A stretch of DNA of 64,000 nucleotides from Cladopsammia gracilis (lineage: Eukaryota > Cnidaria > Anthozoa > Scleractinia > Dendrophylliidae). How positions within the stretch are numbered: the first letter of the stretch is position 1; each line of letters opens with the position of its first letter. The DNA is taken from assembly GCA_022457155.1 (NCBI GenBank), contig JAJGOT010000017.1:1-64000 (forward strand), read 5' to 3'. Made by a program: the position numbers and the translations under genes. Below are positions 1 through 9,586 of this stretch, piece by piece. The notes beneath the pieces are model-generated. The model had not been told where the DNA came from. It searched no databases and worked only from the letters and a program-made list of their open reading frames with translations.

Positions 1-576
1 TCCTATATTGTATTGTGGTAAAATATTGTCGCCGGGTATGTGGGAACAGTTGTCGTTTACAGCAAAGTCTAACGCACAGCCTGTTCTTGCATTAAAGTCG
101 CCTGTTAGAATAATAAAACCGTCTTTGCTGAATTTGGCGATATCACATTCGAGGTCATGAAATATATCCGGATTAAAATATGGCGAATCCTTTGGGGGTA
201 TGTAGATTGCACAAAGAAATATATCTTTTTCTACACAGAAAAAATGTTTGTCTAATTTACACCAAATGTAATCATCATGACAAGAAATAAGTGTGATCCC
301 TTCATTTAAGTGAATTTTAAATCCAAGGGCAAGTCCACCTGAAGATCTTCCATGCTTTTTGATTCGGTATTTTTTGGCAGGAGTTGTGAATAAGTGAAAT
401 CCAGGGAGAGATAATTGATCGCTTGACCATGTTTCGGTCAATATTATGAAATCATTGCTTGTAAAAGAACGTAAAAAATCATTATTTAATAATTTATCTC
501 CTAAATGAAAGTTCTTCGATAAACCATGTACGTTCCAGCAACTCAAAGACAGAAGCTTTGAATTACCAATGCACAT
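1..576 (-). CDS. LINE ORF2, 5' part: AP-endonuclease-like domain (partial)
   Basis: Open minus-strand frame of 192 codons from an ATG at 576 to the window edge. It has the hallmarks of the exonuclease-endonuclease-phosphatase fold that begins ORF2 of non-LTR retrotransposons: an N-terminal SCWNVHGL motif (about residues 12-19), a catalytic-glutamate motif ILTETW (about 45-50) and a GDFNAR motif (about 159-164). In LINEs this domain nicks target DNA to prime reverse transcription; the reverse transcriptase would lie beyond the left edge. It follows ORF1 (stop at 697) by about 120 bp on the same strand, the expected ORF1-ORF2 order. No stop or frameshift is seen in this part. The clade is probably CR1/L2-like, judged from the esterase-bearing ORF1. 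Confidence 0.85.
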   Translation of the reverse strand, partial: MCIGNSKLLSLSCWNVHGLSKNFHLGDKLLNNDFLRSFTSNDFIILTETWSSDQLSLPGFHLFTTPAKKYRIKKHGRSSGGLALGFKIHLNEGITLISCHDDYIWCKLDKHFFCVEKDIFLCAIYIPPKDSPYFNPDIFHDLECDIAKFSKDGFIILTGDFNARTGCALDFAVNDNCSHIPGDNILPQYNIG

Positions 577-696
577 CTCTTAGCTAAAACCTAACTTCAT
601 AAAAGAAAAACGGCATGAACTATAACACGAAAATAAAGGAAATAGAGGAAATGCAGAAAAAAAAAAAATGATATACTTGATATCAATTAACTTATC

Positions 697-1726
697 TTAG
701 TTTTGGCGTATCATCTCGTACAGTTTTATTAACTGTAGCATTGTTTCGTGATTGAGGTCTGCAGGAGGCTTGTCTACCGTTTTCACAGTATCCGCGTAAG
801 ACTTGTGAGTTCGTAAAGCTTCATGAACTTGCTCAGCGTGCATAAGTGGAGGCGGTCGATTGTTTACGAGGTTGTAAACTGGTAGACTTGGAGTTGCAGG
901 AATTTCGGCGGTTTTGCGAAAGCGGTTTTCTGTTTGATTTAGAGGTAGTGGGGATGCCTGTTGAAATCTCCTGGAGATGCGGTTGAAAATACAATCTTTA
1001 AGATTCGCTACAAGGACTCCAATTTTTTTCCTTTTGATATGTTTTCTGTCATGTAACATTTCTTGAGTAATGTTTTCGTTGTTTGCAAAATGGACGTTGG
1101 CATATGAACGAAGATGGCTGATTTTATTGTTCAATTGCGAACGTTTAGCATCGTAGCCGTCATTACGGGTAATTAGAGAAGAGATGATTATCTTTGTGGT
1201 CGGATACTTCTGTGCTGCAAGATCGATGAGCGTTTGAAAGTTGTCGAAGCAGGATTCAAGAGTTGAATTCTCGATGTCATTTGTTCCAGTGTGAATGACC
1301 AAAGTGGAGGGATTATCAAAATTATTGGTGGTTATGGTTTCAATTGCAGAAGCAATTGTCGGGGTAAAAAGTTTGTCCACAGTTTTGTTATAAATAAATT
1401 TGTTAGAGTCAATAAATTTGCCATTTGAATCCATTAGTAGTATAATCCCAGACTTGTGAACGTTTTCTGTCACGCGGGAATCTTCGGTTGGCGGACGAAA
1501 AGGTGGTTTCTGACTGTCATGTACAGGAACTGTAGTTTCGGGTTTCGAACCGTTCATTGTGGTGTTACCGTTTGTTTGATGAATAGGCGAGGCCTGGTTT
1601 AAATTATCTGCAGGGAGGTGGTGAGGTGTTGATGATTTGTCTTTGTTGTTGTGTTCAGATAATAAAAAGAAAGGATTGTTACTAAGTTGTCCTAGATCTC
1701 CTTCGTCAATAGATTCCTTGTATTCA
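697..1726 (-). CDS. LINE ORF1, C-terminal part with SGNH/GDSL-type esterase domain
   Basis: C-terminal part of a LINE ORF1, about 340 codons. An SGNH hydrolase-like domain shows a block I variant (LLMDSNG, serine in place), a block III-like HTGTNDIE with the GTND core, and a C-terminal DRKH that could supply the Asp-His pair. Esterase domains of this type are known in ORF1 of CR1/L2-group LINEs, where they are thought to assist ribonucleoprotein function. The natural N-terminus is not here: the frame continues across the foldback element into 3217-3773, and the Met-Gly-Ser start seen at 1740 lies inside the inserted element. ORF2 follows downstream at 576. Confidence 0.75.
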
Positions 1727-3209
1727 CACAGGGAGCCCATACAATCTGTTTGTGTAACACAATGACCATTTGTAATTTTATAGGAAATGTATGGGATTTA
1801 CCTAAATTTCATATTATAGCGACGTATCGCCAAATGTATGTACTGATCAACGCTAAATAAGCGTTAAATTACCTTATTTGTTGTGTGTTGTCGTCCTTTT
1901 GCCGTAAAAGTGATATTTCGAGAGATTTTGAAGGATTCTGAGTTCGCCGTTGACTGTACGTCTAAGAGAAAGACAAGGGTGGAAAGAGATTTTTGAACGG
2001 CTCCAGCGCCGAGGCGATTTTTTCACATAAAATCGCATCGCTCGGCTTTCAAACCAAGCAACAGAAAGGCCCAAAGATTCACGCTTCTTCTCGTACCTCT
2101 CGATCGAAAATCCGTCCAAACGGCCCGGAGCTAGCCGTCGAAGAAAATCAAAATCCCACACTTTCCAAGCGGTCGATATTCGTATCATTTCTTCCTGTGC
2201 CAGCCAGAAACCGTCCTGCTGATTGCCTCTTTCTGATTGGTCGCCGTTAAACAACAACCGATTCAAAATAAGTACCGAGGGTGGGGAGACATAGGCATTT
2301 TCGTAAAGTCGAGCCGTTTACTCACCAGACTCGGGTCGTGTGAGCGGCGACTACCGGAAGCCCAGAAAGACTTCCGCTCATTGTTCGCGTAGACCAACGA
2401 AGTTGCAAGGTTACAGATGAATATTTACAATTTTATAAATACAGAACAGTTAAATCTGGATCAGGGAAAGAAAATGGTGTTCACGCTCAAATCAAATGAC
2501 GAAGGAATAATCGTTAAGACGAGGAAACTTGGAACGAATTCTTACCAGATATTGATGTCTGTTAAAGCTTAGTAAGTTAACTTTTTCCCGACTCACACGA
2601 CCCGAGTCTGGTGAGTAAACGGCTCGACCTTACGAAAATGCCTATGTCTCCCCACCCTCGGTACTTATTTTGAATCGGTTGTTGTTTAACGGCGACCAAT
2701 CAGAAAGAGGCAATCAGCAGGACGGTTTCTGGCTGGCACAGGAAGAAATGATACGAATATCGACCGCTTGGAAAGTGTGGGATTTTGATTTTCTTCGACG
2801 GCTAGCTCCGGGCCGTTTGGACGGATTTTCGATCGAGAGGTACGAGAAGAAGCGTGAATCTTTGGGCCTTTCTGTTGCTTGGTTTGAAAGCCGAGCGATG
2901 CGATTTTATGTGAAAAAATCGCCTCGGCGCTGGAGCCGTTCAAAAATCTCTTTCCACCCTTGTCTTTCTCTTAGACGTACAGTCAACGGCGAACTCAGAA
3001 TCCTTCAAAATCGCTCGAAATATCACTTTTACGGCAAAAGGACGACAACACACAACAAATAAGGTAATTTAACGCTTATTTAGCGTTGATCAGTACATAC
3101 ATTTGGCGATACGTCGCTATAATATGAAATTTAGGTAAATCCCATACATTTCCTATAAAATTACAAATGGTCATTGTGTTACACAAACAGATTGTATGGG
3201 CTCCCTGTG
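1727..3209. mobile_element. Foldback DNA element with ~617-bp terminal inverted repeats inserted in LINE ORF1
   Basis: The two ends are near-perfect inverted copies (about 1727-2343 and 2593-3209) starting CACAGGGAGCCC and ending GGGCTCCCTGTG. The flanks carry the direct repeat GTATTCA at 1720-1726 and 3210-3216, a 7-bp target-site duplication. The arms are almost identical: their mirrored 130-codon frames differ by one residue, which suggests recent insertion or gene conversion. A unique spacer separates the arms. No transposase is visible, so it is non-autonomous. The superfamily is not assigned; 7-8-bp duplications occur in several DNA-transposon groups. Confidence 0.85.
2417..2572 (+). 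CDS. 51-codon ORF in the unique loop of the foldback element (hypothetical)
   Basis: The spacer between the long inverted repeats holds an ATG-initiated 51-codon frame ending at TAG 2570-2572. It is hydrophilic, starts MNIYNFINTEQ, and has no motif I recognise. Because the arms are non-coding mirror copies, the spacer is the only part that could be captured cargo. At this length a frame could arise by chance, so coding status is uncertain. Confidence 0.2.
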   Translation: MNIYNFINTEQLNLDQGKKMVFTLKSNDEGIIVKTRKLGTNSYQILMSVKA

Positions 3210-3216
3210 GTATTCA

Positions 3217-3773
3217 GTGGTAGATTGATAAACTTCATCCTGACGTTTGTGATTTTCGCTTTCCGTGTTTTGTACTTTCTTGTCCAGGGTTTTAATTTGT
3301 TTTTTGAGAGAGTGAATTTCATTTTTCAATTTTAAATTCTCACATTTCAAGGTTTCATTGTCTGATTCAAGGTCAATTACACGAGCCGACAAACTGTTGA
3401 TTTCTGCTTTGAAGAAATTTTCTAATTGAACCATTTTGTCTTCAATGTGGTTGATCTTAGCTTCTGGTGTTTTCATAGTCACTGCATTTTTTAGTTCTAC
3501 AACATCGGACTCCAGTATCGCAACAACCGACTTGAGATCGGCGAGTGAAGCTTTACTTCTGACTGAGAGTCCTCGCACGGAATCGAAGGAATTCCTTCTC
3601 TTCCGGTTAATTTTAGATCTTGGTGTCTCGAATATGGCGGCTTGTTGATTTTCTTCATGAATTTCGTTCTCGTCATTGGAGTAATTTCCGTCAACCAGTT
3701 GACCGGGGGCAAATTTCTTAACGATTTTTGCTTTTTTGTTTGGGCGGGTGATTTGATATACCTCTTCTAAGTA
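3217..3773 (-). pseudogene. LINE ORF1, N-terminal coiled-coil part (split from its C-terminus)
   Basis: Minus-strand frame open from 3773, with its first ATG at 3578, running to the insertion point at 3217. It is rich in Leu/Ile heptads (KLKNEIHSLKKQIKTLDKKV region), indicating a coiled coil of the kind LINE ORF1 proteins use to trimerise. After the duplicated 7-bp target is removed, its frame joins directly to the esterase half at 1719, so the two parts were one ORF1 of roughly 520 codons. No ATG precedes 3578 before the stop at 3774-3776, so the 5' end may be truncated or mutated. Confidence 0.65.
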
Positions 3774-3883
3774 TTAGGTTTTTTATGTGTGGAGGGAAGT
3801 TATTTTTCCGTTAACTCGTGACTTTCAAAGTGTTTTCCAGAGAGATCTTCAAGGTTTCATTCAAATCTCGGACGTTACATACC

Positions 3884-4040
3884 TCTTACTAACCGAGTTC
3901 GAGGGCCGTACTGTAAATTACGGCCCGTGTTTTTCCCCTTCGATTTATGGCCCAAGCGCGAAGCGCTTGGGCCATAAATCGAAGGGGAAAAACAAGGGCC
4001 GTAATTTACAGAACGGACCGAGAAAACGAGGTTAGTAAGA
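3884..4040. mobile_element. Palindromic MITE (hairpin) containing GGGCCGTA motif
   Basis: Inverted copies around a centre near 3962: outer arms CTTACTAACC and GGTTAGTAAG, inner arms including CCCTTCGATTTATGGCCCAAG and its reverse complement. The whole 157 bp can fold into one long hairpin. The GGGCCGTA...TACGGCCC motif returns at 5180-5210 and 5460-5510, so related units are scattered nearby. The coding-looking frame across it (3787-4035) is a by-product. Confidence 0.7.
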
Positions 4041-5259
4041 TATTTATTATATCTCTAAATCGGAAAAGGAAAACCTTTAAAGTCAAAAGATGGACGGCTT
4101 CATTTGACTGACGTACGTCACAAGAAAGCAAAGAGCAAATTTTATTGGCTTTCAAAAATAGTGTGATCGGTCCTCGATTCGGCGTGAACTTGCGTGGCTC
4201 TTGAATGAAAACTCTATAAACGAATTAATTTAATCTTCCATGTGTTCGGTAGGACGACGGAAACCTGACATAAGGTAGTTTTCTTTGAAAAGGATTCTTA
4301 GTTACTGGCGAAGACAAGCGAGGAAAAGAAGAATGAAAACGCCGCGATAAAATCGCCAAAACAAACGTGTTTGTCAAACGGGAAAATGTGGCAGCACTTC
4401 GGTCTACAGCGGTGAACGAAGAAACTCTCAAACTTCTAAAAGGACACTGAAAATATCTCGTCATCAAATACTGCAAGTTGTTTTTGGCTTTTTGTGTGCT
4501 TTAGTGGCTTCATGCCGAACTTTGTGCATGGATGAGTTTGAATTTCAATCGCACCTGACAAATTTTCAGCGTGAGCTGCAGCAAGAGCGTATTTGCGAAT
4601 ACGCAAAATTGTTTTCATGGACTCCACTACAAGGACAAAAATTTTGCTGAGGAATCAAGGTACACTTTTAGCGTAATTTTGTAGCTTCAAGTCTGTTCTT
4701 ATTAGAGCCACTGCCACAAACGATAACTCTGAACTTAAGTTTATAACCAGACAAAAACTTGATCAAACTAAGTTAAGCTTAATTTAAGCTGAAGTTTTGA
4801 CGATGGAAGTCGTTTCAAGTTGTTTTGCAGCTTTATGTTTTTCATAGAGACATTTTCTTACGAAGAAAGACTGTTTTGTTAATGCTTAATTAAATTGTAA
4901 GAGTTAAACGAATTTGCCGTGTTACTCGAGTTTTTATAACTTACAGCCTAAAACCTAAATACCAAAACAAAAAGCTTTACTCGAGAAAATTGTCAATGCT
5001 TTTTGATTCGCAGCTAATCAGTTTTTTGCTAAAGTTATATTTTAATTTCATCGGAGAGTTTTTGCAACCTGGCATGTTAACCCACTTTTAGCTTCAAACG
5101 TTTCCTCTGGATAATTTTTAATGTAGAAAACAACTTTTGCAAGCGTGTGTTAGGCCTGATGCTGAGACTCTCAAATTTAGCGGGCCGTACTGTAAAATAC
5201 GGCCCGCTAAATTGACCAATCACAGCGCGCGTACTGACTAAGAGATATAATAATATGTA
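4041..5259. other. Non-coding stretch with a short GGGCCGTA palindrome
   Basis: No convincing gene. Two overlapping minus frames (4225-4476, 4436-4627) lack domain signs or splice sites. At 5180-5210 a small palindrome (GCGGGCCGTACTG...) resembles the inner part of the hairpin at 3884-4040. Confidence 0.4.
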
Positions 5260-5384
5260 CTTATTGACTAAGTGGGAGGGCCGGATGGGAAAATATTTGG
5301 CTCGAGGTCATGGCGTACGGTCCGTGCGCCATGACCGAGAGCCAAATATTTTCCCATCCGGCCCGACCTAACTTAGTCAATAAG
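5260..5384. mobile_element. 125-bp palindromic MITE
   Basis: Near-perfect inverted repeat with outer arms CTTATTGACTAAGT and ACTTAGTCAATAAG and inner arms GGGCCGGATGGGAAAATA and complement, centred near 5322. Followed at 5460-5510 by another GGGCCGTACG hairpin remnant. Confidence 0.75.
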
Positions 5385-5744
5385 CATTTTATCATATGAC
5401 CAAATTGGAGACAAAATTACTTGAAATTTTAACGCGCGAGGCCGTCCGCTTTTGTAGTAGGGCCGTACGCCTTTTTCCGGCCCCGCTCGCGCAAATGCGT
5501 ACGGCCCTCATACGGGACTTTCATTAATGGTTTTGCAAAGAAAAGGTTCGCAGGGCCGTACGGGTCATATGATAAAAAGAAATATTGTAAAATTCATTAA
5601 TAATTCATGAGGGCGATGACCAATCCAACAACAGTATTCAAGTCACATGTATACCTTTGTAAATCCCAATACATATATAAACTGTCTGAAAGCACGGGGA
5701 GGGTTTGAATAGGTAGCAGGGAAATGTTGGGGTTGATGAATGAA

Positions 5745-5820
5745 TACAGAATATTAATTAGCTTCATTAGTATTCTGTATCTATATACAGAATACTAATG
5801 AAGCTAATTAGTATTCTGTA
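5745..5820. repeat. 76-bp perfect-type hairpin rich in CAGAATACTAAT
   Basis: TACAGAATA...TATTCTGTA ends with arms built on CAGAATACTAATGAAGCTAATT and its complement around a short centre (TATCTATATA). An extra CAGAATACTAATT copy follows at 5829. It looks like a small DNA-element hairpin in AT-rich sequence; the region to 6371 has no recognisable gene. Confidence 0.65.
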
Positions 5821-6371
5821 ACTGAAACAGAATACTAATTATGTATATGTAACTCAGCCACTGACTTCTTTGGAAAGCAACCAACAAATAACGATTTATG
5901 CCACAGGCCAGTAAATAGAGCGTTTTCGGGGGATATCGACCGCCGCATTGATTTGTTACTTCGCCAATAAATTTACCACGCCAGAAGTTTACTGTTTCCG
6001 CAATCATAACCTCCAGCTTGCAGCTTAATTCTTGAACGTTTTCCACTCTGCAGTTTCTCGCCTCCAAGGCTACAGTTTCATTTTCGGGTTTTTTGTTAGC
6101 CCTTGCCTGCTGTCACTGTTCAAATATTTTAACGGCCCACTTCGTGCTGTTTTTAGTGTTTTGGGGAGTCACATCCTTGAGCAGAGAACTTTCTTTCGAT
6201 AAACTTTTCGGAGGACGAAAGTGCGTGGGCGCCATTTCGCTCTTCTAAAATGAAATAAATGTTATGCTAATCCCTTTGCGTTCATCGGATTAACTTCATT
6301 CATATAACAGCCAATCAAATTGAATGTAAACAACATTCTTCACACTTTGTATGACATTCATTTCACAAGTC

Positions 6372-6471
6372 AGATACAATATTCGCGTCCGATCTGTATG
6401 GGATTTACAATGGCTCGCCTTCGGCTCGCCATTGTAAATACCCATACAGATCTCCCGCTCATATTGTATCT
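6372..6471. mobile_element. 100-bp hairpin MITE
   Basis: Ends AGATACAATAT and ATATTGTATCT; inner arms GGGATTTACAATGGCGAGC-like with centre CGCCTTCGGCG. The 65-codon frame across it is a by-product of the palindrome. 6472-6964 shows no gene. Confidence 0.7.
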
Positions 6472-6964
6472 ATCACTTCAAATGTTCGTTTCAGTCTTGT
6501 TTACTGGTCACGCGTGACGGAGCATGGCTGTAACAGACCGTTTGCATTATGACGTCGTACGCGTAAAGACATACAATACCTTTATTTATGCACGGTAAAA
6601 AGCAATCATCAGGCATGAGAAAAATTATTTACAAATAACTAACTAATGCTAATATCAATCTCATACAAACTCTAGTAATAACCAATGCTAATAACAATCA
6701 AAAGAAATCTAGTTAATTCTTAAAAGGTGCCTGCTTTCCATGAATGCCGTGTTATCAGCGTCAAAGTTCTCCACAAAATATTAGTGCTTAATCATTCATG
6801 AGAATTGTGAACAGGATCACCCAAGATGAATTATCTTGATATTGTGAAACCCTCTCTCCGCTACTGGACAAGAAAGGAGAATTTGTACTTTGATAGTAGG
6901 GTGTAAAGGGTTAAGAAATCAATGGTAAGAGAAATCGATAATTAATTTATTCTTGACTAATAGA

Positions 6965-7235
6965 GCGGTTTTCAGTTGAGTGTCCTTAAGCCAAAACCAA
7001 AGTTATTACTCTGACCAATCACAACAGACGCAGTCCTTCCAATGAACCAATCAGAACTCAAAGCAAATACAAGTAGCCGGCGCCAAGCGCGGGAAAACGG
7101 GTGCAAACAAGTCACGATTGGTTTTGGTTTCACTTCTGATTGGTTGATAAAGTAGCACAAGAATTTTTAGCCAGTCACAAAGTATAGCAATGCAAAACCA
7201 AAGCAATTGCCAAATTACACTCAATTGAAAACCGC
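6965..7235. mobile_element. MITE with GCGGTTTTCAGTTGAGTGT terminal inverted repeats
   Basis: 271-bp element with 19-bp imperfect terminal inverted repeats (GCGGTTTTCAGTTGAGTGT versus the complement of ACACTCAATTGAAAACCGC). Internal ACCAATCAGAA/TTCTGATTGGT motifs are also inverted. A second copy lies at 8396-9078. It ends about 60 bp before the first coding exon of the small gene at 7299. Confidence 0.75.
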
Positions 7236-7298
7236 GCAAAAGTGAAAGATGGTGATTTTAAGTTCAGTCATGTACTATACGAATTATTTTTCTTTTAG

Positions 7299-7373
7299 GG
7301 AGCCATGGGCCAGGATGTTTACGTAGCAGTTCTTTTTATCATCAACTGTTTTGGAATATTCTATGTATTTTTT
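7299..7373 (+). CDS. Small membrane protein gene, exon 1 of 3
   Basis: First coding exon of an unrecognised host gene of 87 codons. A good acceptor (TTTTCTTTTAG) precedes 7299, an ATG in a GCCATGG context sits at 7305, and a donor (GTAAGA) follows 7373. The acceptor implies an upstream non-coding exon not located here. The 23 encoded residues are almost all hydrophobic after MGQDVY and form one membrane segment or signal anchor. Exon 1 ends in phase 0 and joins 8303. Three exons with matching phases, consensus splice sites and a stop make chance unlikely, although each is very short. Confidence 0.55.
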
Positions 7374-7963
7374 GTAAGACGAGTTTCATATTTTTTGCTT
7401 ATTTAAAACGGCTTTGGACTGCAAGACAGTCGGTATTGCGCGTGTTTGAATGCTGTTGTGCGTGTTTGAACGAGCGTGGCCAACATAACAAAAGGTCCGG
7501 AGCATGTGTGAATACGGCGAGTTTGCGTGGCTTGCGCGCGGGGATGCAAGCACAAAACCAGATAAAAACCGACTGTTTTTCAGTTTCCAAACGTTACGTT
7601 ACGACCATTCTTGGTGGTTTTACGCATTGCTGTTTGCTCTTTTCACTCCCAAAAGTTCTAGTGTTATCATCATCATCGTCGTCCTTCTTCTCTCTTGGAG
7701 AACAGGGCAGCGTGCCCACCGTTTTCCTAGGTTTTAAGACCCATCACGTTTAGCTCTTTTTCTGTTGTCCTTCTCCATGGTTTGCGGGGGAGACCCCCAC
7801 TCATTCTAGTTTAGACTGATACAAAATTTGGCGACATTGCATACTGAGGAGACTAGAACAGAATCTCAACACATGGAAGAAAAGTCGCACTGCAGGAACG
7901 ATTTTTCTTACTCCACAATTGTACCTCTTTCAGTTGTGCCAGGTCGCCAAGCACGAACATATG

Positions 7964-8053
7964 CTTAGTCTCCTGCGCAGCCGTTTTTTGAATTGTCACG
8001 CAACGGGAGGAGCGTTGCGTGACAACTCAAATAATGGATGCATAGGAGACTAA
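7964..8053. repeat. Hairpin element with GTTGCGTGACA arms
   Basis: Outer arms TTAGTCTCCT/AGGAGACTAA and inner arms TGTCACGCAACG/CGTTGCGTGACA flank a 7-nt loop (GGAGGAG). It lies in intron 1 of the small gene. Confidence 0.65.
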
Positions 8054-8059
8054 TATATG

Positions 8060-8205
8060 CTTAGTGGATATGTTGTGGTGCAATTTTATCTTTGGTACAA
8101 ATTTTATTTTCCTTTGTTTAAAACTCTTTATCATACATTACCATACTTCAAAACAAAGGAAAATAAAATTTGCACCAAGGACAAAATTGCACCACAACAT
8201 ATACG
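8060..8205. mobile_element. 146-bp hairpin MITE in intron 1
   Basis: Arms TATGTTGTGGTGCAATTTTA and complement, then AAATTTTATTTTCCTTTGTT and complement, around a ~35-nt loop. The 76-codon frame at 8057-8287 is produced by this hairpin. Confidence 0.7.
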
Positions 8206-8302
8206 TCAAAGTATGATTGGTGCATGCTATGTTAATCAAGATTCTGAAATTAGATTGCTAATTTCTACTTTTTGTGTCCTTCTTTAGTTAACCTTTTTTC
8301 AG

Positions 8303-8364
8303 TTCAAGATTATAACTGACGGTGGAACTACTTACTATTCTTCTGATGGCCGAACACTTCACAG
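8303..8364 (+). CDS. Small membrane protein gene, exon 2 of 3
   Basis: 62-nt exon between an acceptor with a long pyrimidine run (CCTTTTTTCAG) and a donor (GTTAGT). It reads in the phase set by exon 1 and encodes about 20 polar residues (FKIITDGGTTYYSSDGRTLH), ending in phase 2 so that AG plus the A of exon 3 makes an arginine codon. It follows the membrane segment, so it would be the juxtamembrane part. The 0.93 kb intron before it contains two hairpin elements (7964-8053, 8060-8205). Confidence 0.55.
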
Positions 8365-8395
8365 GTTAGTCAGATGCAAAACTACTTTTCCTTTG

Positions 8396-9078
8396 AGCAG
8401 TTTTCAATTGCGTGTCGAAAGTAATTTCGCGATTGCTTTGGTTTTGCATGGCTGCGGCTTGTGATTGGCTAAGAAATCGCGTGCAAATTTTTTAACCAAT
8501 CAGAACCCGGTTGTTCAAAAGGTGGATAGCGCTATCCACCGGATAAATCATTATCCAAGTGGATAAGTATTAACAAAATCCATTGTGTTGTTCACTGGAT
8601 AGTGATTTATCCGGTGGATAGCACTATCTACCATTTGAACAACGGGGGCCAGATTAATCACTATCCAGCGGATAACACAAAGGATTTTGTTAATACTTAT
8701 CCACTGGATAGTGATTTATCCGGTGGGTAGCGCTATTCACCTTTTGAACAACTTGGGCCAGGCCCCGGTTGTTCAAAAGATGGATAGCGCTATCCACCGG
8801 ATAAATCACCACCCAGTGGATGACACAAACGATTTTGTTAATAGTTATCCATTGGATAGTGATTTATCCGGTGGATAGCGCTATCCACCGTTTGAACACC
8901 CGGGGCCAGAAGTACAGCCAAAACCAATAGTGACTTGTTCGCACGCATTTTCCCGTGCTTTTCGCCGGTTACATGTATTTGTTTTGAGTTCTGATTGGTT
9001 CATTAGATTGCCAGTGCCTCCTGTGGTTGGCCAGAGTGATTTAACTTTGGTTTTGGTTTTACGACACTCGATTGCTCA
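8396..9078. mobile_element. Second copy of the GCGGTTTTC MITE, interrupted by palindromic elements
   Basis: Left end GCAGTTTTCAATTGCGTGTC and right end GACACTCGATTGCTC match the family at 6965-7235, including inverted CCAATCAGAAC and GTTCTGATTGG motifs. The element is split between about 8509 and 8890 by inserted palindromic units. Confidence 0.65.
8507..8904. mobile_element. Three nested palindromic units with GGATAGCGCTATCC core
   Basis: Three adjacent copies (about 8507-8646, 8647-8760, 8764-8904) of a palindrome whose ends read GTTGTTCAAAAGGTGGATAG with core GGATAGCGCTATCCACCGG. Each copy carries inverted GATAAATCACTATCC arms. A truncated copy (GTTGTTCAAACGGTGGATAG) is at 9829-9848. They sit inside the older MITE 8396-9078, giving a readable order of insertion. 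Confidence 0.7.
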
Positions 9079-9453
9079 ATAACTTTCATTTGTATGTTCA
9101 CACTTGTAAACAGTACCACAAGTAATTACTGCTCAGTATCTTTCATTTGAATGGTGTCGCTGTAATATTTTCTCCGCAGACTCAAAAGTTAGAACCACCT
9201 AATAAACAGTACTACAAGAAAGTACTGCTCAGTATCTTTCATTTGAATAGTCACACTTTACGATTTTAACCAGACTCAAAAGTTAGAACCACCTTGTACA
9301 GCATAATAAACACAGGAATCGAAAATTGCTAAGCAGAAACGTTGAAATACACAGATTCATTTTGCACCCTGGTATCAGAGAAAATTGCCACCAATTTATG
9401 CGCTGGACTTGAACGATGCAGTTGTATGACATCAGTTTTCTTTCCTTCCGCAG

Positions 9454-9586
9454 AACCTGGAAAGACCTTTGGCAATTTACAGGAGTACCTTGGTCTCAAA
9501 GGATGAAGATTTTTCTCCAGTTTTTACTTGGAGAATACTCCTTTTATAAGAATATCAAGACGAAACAGGCCCAGAGACTTGTCTAA
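9454..9586 (+). CDS. Small membrane protein gene, exon 3 of 3 (terminal)
   Basis: After acceptor TTTCCTTCCGCAG, this exon completes a split arginine codon and encodes 43 residues to TAA at 9584-9586. It is rich in aromatic and basic residues (TWKDLWQFTGVPWSQR and a KTKQAQRLV tail). The whole 87-residue product would be a single-pass membrane protein with a basic C-terminal side. I do not recognise the family. The intron before it holds a MITE interrupted by three palindromic units (8396-9078). No clear AATAAA was seen close downstream. Confidence 0.55.

Noticed and set aside
1874..3062. Two identical 130-codon frames and two 85-codon frames in opposite orientation
   Set aside because: They are mirror images in the two arms of the foldback element; no domain and no sign of translation.
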